Positions 9,793-16,267 of a stretch of 25,678 bases of DNA are shown piece by piece; within the stretch, counting starts at the first letter, position 1, and each line of letters opens with the position of its first letter. Both the position numbers and the translations under genes were made by a program. The notes under the pieces were generated by a model. That model ran no database searches. It was not told the origin of the DNA and was given only the letters and a program-made list of their open reading frames with translations. The stretch comes from Stramenopiles sp. TOSAG23-2. Lineage: Eukaryota > Sar. Where the stretch lies: the NCBI GenBank assembly GCA_900128395.1, contig LT649449.1, positions 1 to 25,678 of the forward strand. Reading direction: 5' to 3'.

Positions 9793-9807
9793 CTCTGGTG
9801 TCCAGAG
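9793..9807. repeat. Short perfect hairpin in the GC-rich island
   Basis: CTCTGG (9793-9798) and CCAGAG (9802-9807) are perfect reverse complements around a TGT loop. Further short palindromes such as AGGCCT follow within 15 bases, so the island could fold into a compact multi-stem structure. Confidence 0.5.
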
Positions 9808-9850
9808 AAGGCCGGAAGGCCTGGCTGGCCCAGAGCATACCAGCATGCAG

Positions 9851-9901
9851 GTGGTGTGAAAAAAAAGCTGGTGGTGTGAAAAAAAAAGCTGGTGGTGTGA
9901 T
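9851..9901 (+). repeat. Tandem repeat of a 20-21 bp unit
   Basis: The unit GTGGTGTGAAAAAAAAGCTG is present at 9851-9870, again with one extra A at 9871-9891, and as a truncated third copy at 9892-9901. It borders the GC-rich island and overlaps no gene. It appears to be a small local duplication. Confidence 0.75.
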
Positions 9902-10100
9902 GTGGTGATACTAATATTATATATAATAAATTAATAATAGCTACTGTATTATTATAGGTGCATCACAGTCTTATATTATACTGTAATATAATACACGTGG
10001 TACGTAGCTATTAGTGAAATACTGAATACTGCTCATGACAGAGTACTATTATGCATATAATACTGATTAAAAAAGTATTTTTAATATTTTACAAGTATTT

Positions 10101-10124
10101 ATTTATATATATATATATATATAA
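10101..10124. repeat. 24-bp perfect AT palindrome
   Basis: ATTTATATATATATATATAT followed by ATAAAT reads identically on the two strands. It lies about 115 bp beyond the stop of the MRH-OTU gene, next to the TACGAA motif at 10133. Confidence 0.6.
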
Positions 10125-10238
10125 ATAAAATATACGAAGTAATATATAAATATGCAATGTATGTTGTGTTGTACACTGTGTTATACCAAACGTACAGAAA
10201 ATGATTCAACAAATATTTTATTTATATCCATTTTTATT

Positions 10239-11576
10239 TTACACGGGCTTTAAATTAACCAGGACGTCAAAATGCAAACGTTTTGTGTTATATAAATATA
10301 TCGTTTGATCTTTTTCACACTCATTGACATCAGGCATGATGATAGACCATCGATCAAAAGTAGCTGAAACACCAGATTGGTAAACAACAATGCAAGTATT
10401 ATATAGATAAGCAAGTATTGCTAATTCGTCATTCTCTGCCCATTCATTGTTTTTACTGCGTTTACGAGCTTTCTCAAATGTAGCCTTATTTAAATTGGGT
10501 GGTTTAAGCGGATTGAGACCGACTAATTGACGTAATTCTGAACCAGTTGGAATATCTTTGTTTTTCTTTTTATATAAGTCCTTCAGTGCATATGATACAC
10601 TTTCATAGCCACAGTCACCATCGCCATCAATTTGAACAATTTGTGCCTCTTTAAAACTAGACCAAGGTGTTTGTATATTTTCTACGTTTGATTGAGGGGT
10701 AAGTTCATACATAATCCCCACATCACTTTCAAATTCAATTATATCCACCTCCTCACTATCGTTATAATTATTATCTTGTTTTTCATTTTCATTACCATTA
10801 TTATTATTATCATCATCCTTATTATTATTGCCATTGCTCGCGTCAATATTATTATTATCATCTCCATTTTCATCATTTTCTATATTATTTATCCCTATAT
10901 TATTGCCAGTGCTCGCGTCAATATTATTATTATCATCTCCATTTTCATCATTTTCAATATTATTTTCTTCACTATCATTGCTGACTATTATAGTTTCGTT
11001 AATTGCTGATGTCGATTGTGTTAAATTGCAAGATTCTGGAAGTGCAAATGTCAATGTATAGTCACACGTATGTGGTTCCTCAACGTTTGATATCGTATAT
11101 CTTTCACTGCATACCAAATTGACCTGTACTTTGCGTTTAATGTTACCACCGCAAGGTGTACCATCATTATAAACTTGGACTTTAAACGCATCCTCGCTAT
11201 TTTCAATATCTTCATCTTTCCAGTTACCCCATAAGCCTAATATACCATAGAATGGATTCCACGTTGTTTGCTTGTCAAGCTGTGTTATATTTCTAAATGG
11301 ACAAACTTTATATTCATACCTTCCAATATTCTCAGAAAAACATTTGCCATCAAGATGCAAAAAATCAGAAGGAGTTGACGGGCTTATCGTATGTGGCTTT
11401 CTAGATGGAGTTGGCAATACTGGCGTAGATGAATGTGAATATGTATTTTTTTTCTTTGGTAATCCTTCTACAATTTTAATATCAAATTTACCATCATTGT
11501 CATTTGCATTCACATAGTAGTTCACCAGGATAAATACGGAACAATATATGTTCAAAAACAGAGCCATTTTGCACAT
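10239..11576 (-). CDS. Secreted MRH-lectin / OTU cysteine protease fusion (445 aa)
   Basis: A hydrophobic start ending in an Asn-Ala-Asn sequence (1-25) looks like a signal peptide. Residues about 79-183 form a mannose-6-phosphate receptor homology domain closest in pattern to GlcNAc-1-phosphotransferase gamma (GNPTG). It has six Cys (79, 92, 142, 156, 171, 183), the CPFRNITQ strand, the GILGLWGNW stretch, and candidate glycan-binding Gln99, Arg148, Glu167 and Tyr173. N-glycosylation sequons occur at 96, 184 and 193. An Asp/Asn-rich linker (about 201-275) leads to an OTU domain (about 309-441) with Asp319, catalytic Cys322 (DGDCGY), the W-x4-EL-x-IL-A helix start (379-389) and catalytic His435 (HFDVLV). 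OTU proteases cleave ubiquitin chains or related isopeptide bonds. No KDEL signal is present. Start: ATG 11574-11576, alternative at codon 4. The domain calls are firm; the substrate is unknown. Confidence 0.9.
   Translation of the reverse strand: MCKMALFLNIYCSVFILVNYYVNANDNDGKFDIKIVEGLPKKKNTYSHSSTPVLPTPSRKPHTISPSTPSDFLHLDGKCFSENIGRYEYKVCPFRNITQLDKQTTWNPFYGILGLWGNWKDEDIENSEDAFKVQVYNDGTPCGGNIKRKVQVNLVCSERYTISNVEEPHTCDYTLTFALPESCNLTQSTSAINETIIVSNDSEENNIENDENGDDNNNIDASTGNNIGINNIENDENGDDNNNIDASNGNNNKDDDNNNNGNENEKQDNNYNDSEEVDIIEFESDVGIMYELTPQSNVENIQTPWSSFKEAQIVQIDGDGDCGYESVSYALKDLYKKKNKDIPTGSELRQLVGLNPLKPPNLNKATFEKARKRSKNNEWAENDELAILAYLYNTCIVVYQSGVSATFDRWSIIMPDVNECEKDQTIYLYNTKRLHFDVLVNLKPV
10826..10965 (-). 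repeat. 75-bp tandem duplication in the MRH-OTU linker
   Basis: Bases 10826-10890 recur at 10901-10965 with only scattered changes, a 75-bp period. The repeat encodes a 25-residue Asn/Asp/Glu unit twice (about residues 205-254), keeping the frame. It lengthens the linker between the lectin and protease domains and is probably variable among strains. Confidence 0.85.
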
Positions 11577-12091
11577 GTTCTATTTATTTCTCCTTCTCTC
11601 TACATTTAGAATTTATTTATTCTTATGGAAAAATTATAAAAGATATACTGTGTAAATAGTAATATACTAATATCTAATACAATAATATGTATATTTTAAT
11701 TTTAATAATATGTGCACCACACACATGTGCACATCAGTTGTTGCCAGCCTGGCCAGGTGGTTGCTTAATAATAATAATTATTCCTACGCACACCTAGCAC
11801 CCTACTATTGCCAGATTGAATAATTTATTATAATTAGAAAAAATAAATAATATATATATAGTGGAGAGAGTAAAAGTAAATCATACACATAATAATATAT
11901 TTGAATATATTGTTGTATTAATATTAATAATACAATTATTTCACATACATAGTAATAATAATAGACGACCACTACATGCAACAAATCATTAATTTTCGAC
12001 GACTAATATATTTATTTTTTTTAAATTGAATGAAATATAATATATTACATTGAAAAACATAGTATCAAAATATTTATCACCTCATGGTGCC
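11577..12091. promoter_or_regulatory. Divergent intergenic region, MRH-OTU and tRNase Z
   Basis: This gap should carry both promoters. The main landmark is a perfect GC-rich palindrome CCTGGCCAGG at 11748-11757, set in an otherwise AT-rich sequence and preceded by a TGTGCA-containing segment (11711-11733). A short upstream ATG at 12084-12086 lies out of frame with the tRNase Z start and would give a 24-codon upstream reading frame overlapping it. No TACWGTA copy or RNA gene was seen. Confidence 0.45.
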
Positions 12092-14482
12092 ATGGCAACA
12101 GTACAAAGCGAAGTTATTACCAGTGGAAAATATGGAACTGGCCCAACAATTTTAATTTCAATTTACAAACGCCAAGCACTAGGTGGGGAGGTAAAACGTG
12201 TACAAGGATATCTATTTAATTCATCAGAAGGTTTACAAAGAAGTTTCAAAGAAAAAAAGGTAAAGTTGAAACATATTGGACAGCTATTTTTTACATCCAT
12301 GTGTACAGATCGGTATCTAGGGTTATCTGGCCTTGTTTTAGGTCTTGGTGGTGTTGGAAGTGAAAGTTTGATGGTACATGGACCTGTTGGTACCTGTGAA
12401 TATGTTAATTCTTGCCGACCATTTTTTCCAAATAATTGGCCCAAAGTAAATATTATTGGTGACGTTCCCATAAATAGCGAGCCTTTGATCGTTCATTCTG
12501 ACGATTTCGTCGAAATTATAGTTGTGACCATTGGTAGTATAATCAATGACCGCAATAGAAAAGAGAAAAACGAAGGAGAACCATTGAGAAAAAAATACAA
12601 AAAAGATACGGCAGATGCGACTTCAATCAAAAACTTAAATTTACCTCTTACAACACCTTTTTTACCACCAGTTAATATATATGTTTGTGAATTAAAAAAA
12701 CAAGAAAAAAACAAAAATTTGCATGATCGTGAGGACCCTGGATGTGAAGATAGTAAAACTGCTATAGTTGAATGTTGTATATCAATTGATTGTATCAAAG
12801 CAACTATTGAATATTTTAATGTAAATCATAAGGATGTATCAAAAGTTTATCATTTATTTCCACCATCATTATCTTTTAAAAATAACAATACCGATGAAAC
12901 GAAATTAGATAGTATTTTTGTATATTATAAATCTCAATGGGAAGCTTTATTAAATAATACCAATGTAATACATATTTATCTAAATAAAACTGAGCATGAT
13001 AACAACAACGAGAATAAATTTGAAAAGGAAACAATTGAAAACAATAACAACAGATTAGATCATAGTAATAGTATTGTATCAACGATTAATGATTCATTTG
13101 TATCATTTCAAGCACAACTACATTGCATTGCTCCTCAAAATTTTCAACTTCCTGATTTCATCAATGATGATATCTCTTTAAAAGGTTTATTTGATCAAGA
13201 AGTATCTAATGTAAAACGATATTTAAATAGAAAGAAGATTAAAAATGTTGGTGATGATGATGATCAAGAATATAATAATAATGATAATAAAAATAATAAC
13301 AATAACAACAGCAACGATAATAGTGGTTTAATCAAGAAGAACAATGGTGGTACTATTGCGATTAAGAAAACAGAAAGGAATGTATTAGATTTAAATCAAA
13401 AAGCTGCAAACGAACTTCGCCATAAGATGACGTTAAAGACCCATCAGATTACCCATATGACAGCACCAGAGCTAATATTTTTAGGGACTGGCTCTGCGGC
13501 TCCATCTACATTACGAAATAGTAGCAGTATATATTTAAATTTGAACAAGCCATTTTTAGGAAATATTTTAATTGATGTTGGCGAAGGTACATACGGCCAG
13601 TTAGTTCGCTTGTATGGTGCTAAAAAATCAAGCATATTAATAAAGTCATTAAGAGTGATATGGATTTCTCACCATCATATTGATCATCACCTTGGTTTGC
13701 TTCGGATTATAGAAGAAAGAATGACACAAATTCCTAGAAGTAATTCTGATAACACAAATAATAGGCCCAACATGGCAATGGCTGTGACCAAGCCATTAAT
13801 CATTATTGGACCACCAATAGTTAAACATTTTCTAATTAAAGCAGCTCCGAGACTTTTTCAATATTATCAATATTATAATTTTTTTGAGTTCACATCTGCT
13901 TATCACGTTCATAATATTTTAAATCAAGAGCTTGGCGTCACTGCATTGATCAATGTCCCAGTAAATCATTGTCGAGATTCACATGGATTAGTATTACAAT
14001 TAAAATCTGGTGAAAAGATTGTCTATTCTGGTGATACTAGACCATGTACCAATTTGATAAATGCCGGATTGAATGCTACGGTATTAATTCACGAAGCCAC
14101 GTTTGATGATACCATGATGGATGATGCCATTAAAAAGCGACATTCAACGGTTTCCGAAGCTTTAAATGTGGGAAAATCCATGCAAGCATATTCAGTAATT
14201 TTAACACATTTTAGTCAAAGGTATCCGCAAATCGTTCAGAAAAAATCGAATAAATTGAAAGAAAGTCATGAAAATGATGACAATGGTAGTCATGGTATTG
14301 AAAAAGCAGTAGTAGCGACAAAGACGAAGGAAAATTTTAATACATATATAGACCCAATTTTAGCATTTGACATGATGCATATACATATAAATGACGATGA
14401 TTTACAACTAGCAAGAAAGTCAACCAAAAATATATCTTATCATTTATTAACACAACATAAACAAAATGTGAGTAAGAGATAA
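12092..14482 (+). CDS. ELAC2: Long-form tRNase Z (tRNA 3' endonuclease)
   Basis: Removes the 3' trailer from precursor tRNAs so that CCA can be added; the long form acts in the nucleus and often in mitochondria. The C-terminal metallo-beta-lactamase half starts near residue 459 (LIFLGTGSAAPS). It carries the zinc motif HHHIDHH (His527, His529, Asp531, His532), His626, Asp648 (YSGDTRPC), the HEATF motif (667-671), His684 (RHST) and His706 (THFSQRYP). The N-terminal half (about 1-370) is the degenerate long-form domain that has lost the zinc ligands but holds the substrate-clamping region. An Asn-rich spacer (389-411) marks the join. I start at ATG 12092 (796 aa) because its context GCCATGG is strong and the frame upstream offers only non-ATG codons such as TTG at 12050. 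AATAAA follows the stop at 14493-14498. The catalytic set is complete. Confidence 0.96.
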   Translation: MATVQSEVITSGKYGTGPTILISIYKRQALGGEVKRVQGYLFNSSEGLQRSFKEKKVKLKHIGQLFFTSMCTDRYLGLSGLVLGLGGVGSESLMVHGPVGTCEYVNSCRPFFPNNWPKVNIIGDVPINSEPLIVHSDDFVEIIVVTIGSIINDRNRKEKNEGEPLRKKYKKDTADATSIKNLNLPLTTPFLPPVNIYVCELKKQEKNKNLHDREDPGCEDSKTAIVECCISIDCIKATIEYFNVNHKDVSKVYHLFPPSLSFKNNNTDETKLDSIFVYYKSQWEALLNNTNVIHIYLNKTEHDNNNENKFEKETIENNNNRLDHSNSIVSTINDSFVSFQAQLHCIAPQNFQLPDFINDDISLKGLFDQEVSNVKRYLNRKKIKNVGDDDDQEYNNNDNKNNNNNNSNDNSGLIKKNNGGTIAIKKTERNVLDLNQKAANELRHKMTLKTHQITHMTAPELIFLGTGSAAPSTLRNSSSIYLNLNKPFLGNILIDVGEGTYGQLVRLYGAKKSSILIKSLRVIWISHHHIDHHLGLLRIIEERMTQIPRSNSDNTNNRPNMAMAVTKPLIIIGPPIVKHFLIKAAPRLFQYYQYYNFFEFTSAYHVHNILNQELGVTALINVPVNHCRDSHGLVLQLKSGEKIVYSGDTRPCTNLINAGLNATVLIHEATFDDTMMDDAIKKRHSTVSEALNVGKSMQAYSVILTHFSQRYPQIVQKKSNKLKESHENDDNGSHGIEKAVVATKTKENFNTYIDPILAFDMMHIHINDDDLQLARKSTKNISYHLLTQHKQNVSKR

Positions 14483-14803
14483 GAGAGTAAAAAATAAAAA
14501 AAATATTTTTACGCTCGATGATATTCGTATGATATACGAAGTCGTATTATGTACCGGCTTGTATCATATTAATATCATACGCGTACGAACGTACGAGTTC
14601 GTATAATATATTCGTACGAAGTATATATACGGTGTGTGTAAGAAAATATGGTATATCTAAGCGGCTCTGTAATACGAATAATTTAATTTACGCGTCGCAT
14701 AATAAAATTTAGTCTCTCTTTTTTATTTTAATTTACTCACATGATAGTGCGATACTTCTAACTCTTCAAAAGAATATAATAAGTGAGGGAATGATATCTA
14801 TCT
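14483..14803. other. Convergent gap packed with TTCGTA/TACGAA inverted repeats
   Basis: This gap lies between the stops of tRNase Z and the Popeye-like gene. Seven copies of TTCGTA or TACGAA occur at 14524, 14535, 14584, 14598, 14611, 14615 and 14673. They form perfect inverted repeats: TTCGTAT-GAT-ATACGAA (14524-14540), TACGAAC with GTTCGTA (14584-14603) and the uninterrupted palindrome TTCGTACGAA (14611-14620). The 16-base ATATACGAAGTCGTAT at 14532-14547 recurs at 21497-21512. The arrangement suggests RNA hairpins in overlapping 3' ends, or a protein-binding site. Confidence 0.65.
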
Positions 14804-15823
14804 CTAACCTCCTCCTTGATCAAAGTAATTACTAACCATGGATGCAAAACTTGAATAGCCACTAAGATCTGATACCTGTGATTGTTGAGCAATTAATTTG
14901 GCAACTAATGCATTTGTCAATGATGACATGAAAACAATTTTCAATTCTGGATCTCGCTTGAATAATATACTCAATTCATCAGTATTTATTGATATAAAGG
15001 TACACTCGTTTTCAGCTATCACCTGTGCCGTCGCTAAAGGGCTCATTTGAATTTCTAATTTATCTTCTATTTTCTTACCATCATCATTGTTTTTCGTGGA
15101 TTCATCCTTTATGGAATTAATTTCTTTCAAAAATGATATTTCTCCAAAAACTGCTCGTGGTGAATCCCCTTTAATTGTTGCAATTTTTTTGCTGCTTTTG
15201 TAAACACCAGCTTCCCCTTTGATCAAAAAGTTTATATATTTATATGGTTTATCTTCTTCAATCAACACTTCGCCTTTATTTAATTCAACCTTTTCACAAA
15301 AATCCAATAGTTTATAATATTTTCTTGCTGATAAATTGCTTAAATGTCTATCGTATAGATCTAATTCATCACCATCAAAGTTTATTGGCGTTTTATCAAG
15401 CAATAGCTCTGTGACTTTACCAATATGTAATAGAATAAAAACTGCTCCCCAGGCTATAGCAGGCTTTAGTGGTGGTTTTCTTGTAAAGTTATAATACATG
15501 CCGCAGAGTCCACCAGTAATGCTACAAGATCTTAAAAACATCATATCACTGCTACTCATACCAATCAAACTAATTAACATACCTGTATTTAAAATCAATA
15601 CACCAGGTTCCGCATATTTCATTTGTTTTATCATTTGCACAAAAGATGTAGGATATTGCAATTTCTCCATAGCTTTACCCCCGCCTGTTACTTTTCCAAC
15701 TCCAAAATTTCTTGTCTTCGGCTTCAATGTTTTGTTAATTTTTTTAACTATTGGTGAAAAAAATTGATTATAAATTTTACGAGAAGCAGGTTGTTGTGCC
15801 ATCGTCGAGAAGATACGTAACAT
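14804..15823 (-). CDS. Popeye-like membrane protein with cNMP-binding-type fold (339 aa)
   Basis: Three hydrophobic segments (about 74-92, 96-112, 120-142) are followed by a cyclic-nucleotide-binding-type beta-roll (about 163-305). The junction WGAVFILLHIGKVTELLL...ELDLYDRHLSNLSARKYYKLL resembles Popeye-domain (POPDC) proteins, which have the same order of three membrane helices then a cNMP-binding fold. In the roll, GEISFL (227-232) occupies the phosphate-binding cassette. However, the cassette is interrupted by an Asp/Lys-rich insert of about 28 residues, and the usual Arg is replaced at Leu263 (SPLATAQV), so nucleotide binding is uncertain. The first 52 residues hold many Lys/Arg and no Asp or Glu, like a mitochondrial presequence. 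ATG 15821-15823 is the first start, with another at codon 8. Fold confidence is high; the Popeye assignment is moderate. Confidence 0.82.
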   Translation of the reverse strand: MLRIFSTMAQQPASRKIYNQFFSPIVKKINKTLKPKTRNFGVGKVTGGGKAMEKLQYPTSFVQMIKQMKYAEPGVLILNTGMLISLIGMSSSDMMFLRSCSITGGLCGMYYNFTRKPPLKPAIAWGAVFILLHIGKVTELLLDKTPINFDGDELDLYDRHLSNLSARKYYKLLDFCEKVELNKGEVLIEEDKPYKYINFLIKGEAGVYKSSKKIATIKGDSPRAVFGEISFLKEINSIKDESTKNNDDGKKIEDKLEIQMSPLATAQVIAENECTFISINTDELSILFKRDPELKIVFMSSLTNALVAKLIAQQSQVSDLSGYSSFASMVSNYFDQGGG

Positions 15824-15870
15824 GATGATGATGATGATTGTTCTTATAAATATGATTTATATATTAACAT

Positions 15871-15871
15871 C

Positions 15872-15900
<29 letters not shown>
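15871..15900. repeat. 30-bp perfect TA palindrome
   Basis: An uninterrupted TA array bounded by C and G (CTATAT...ATATAG) lies about 50 bp upstream of the Popeye-like start. Such arrays are slippage-prone and can extrude as cruciforms. A TATA-type promoter role is possible but unproven. Confidence 0.6.
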
Positions 15901-15902
<2 letters not shown>

Positions 15903-16080
15903 TATTCCTATTACCTTCCATCTATTTTTAATCTATTATGTTTTCAAATAAATTGTGTTGACGTTTTGATGATGGACTTGTTGAAAGTATTAAATACATT
16001 TGACAGAAGAAAATATAACCCTACAATTTGTACCTATAGGTATTATAATATAATATTATAATGCACTCCAGCACTATAAC

Positions 16081-16112
16081 AACCAGGCTAATAAACCAGC
16101 TAACCAGGCTAA
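16081..16112 (+). repeat. Three imperfect copies of AACCAGGCTAA
   Basis: Two exact copies of AACCAGGCTAA (16081-16091 and 16102-16112) flank a shorter AACCAGCTAA-like copy. The repeat ends about 155 bp upstream of the RasGEF-VPS9 start codon and contributes two of the CCAGG motifs found in upstream regions. Confidence 0.6.
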
Positions 16113-16267
16113 CACATATTAAATTATAATTTATTATTAATAATAATAAATAATTATTATTATCATACATTTAAGAACTAATCTCTCTCTCACTACATAC
16201 ATGCATACATACCATACATACATTTACATATGTACCAAACAGTTGAATAAATACTAATATAACTAAG

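Larger units (their letters stand above)
9574..10238. promoter_or_regulatory. Intergenic region with a GC-rich island and repeats
   Basis: The gap separates the 5' end of the armadillo gene from the 3' end of the MRH-OTU gene. A locally GC-rich patch at about 9738-9850 stands out from AT-rich surroundings and is packed with GGCC, CCTGG and CCAGG. TACTGTA occurs at 9942-9948 and 9979-9985. Near the MRH-OTU stop lie a perfect TA palindrome (10101-10124) and TACGAAGTAATATAT (10133-10147), the latter also found at 21471-21485. The upstream-type motifs therefore sit towards the armadillo start and the 3'-type motif towards the MRH-OTU stop. Confidence 0.5.
15824..16267. promoter_or_regulatory. Divergent intergenic region, Popeye-like and RasGEF-VPS9 genes
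   Basis: Both genes start outward from this gap. It contains the TA palindrome at 15871-15900 on the Popeye side, and AACCAGGCTAA at 16081-16091, repeated at 16102-16112 with a shortened AACCAGCTAA-like copy between, on the RasGEF side. AT-rich stretches rich in TAA/TTA surround position 16130. No RNA gene or coding frame was convincing. Confidence 0.45.

Noticed and set aside
12050-12091. Upstream extension of the tRNase Z frame beginning at TTG 12050
   Set aside because: TTG is an unlikely start in a eukaryotic nuclear gene, and ATG at 12092 has a strong context and fits the family's N-terminus.
14804-15823. Cyclic-nucleotide-gated ion channel
   Set aside because: There are only three hydrophobic segments, no pore loop and no voltage sensor, so the Popeye layout fits better.
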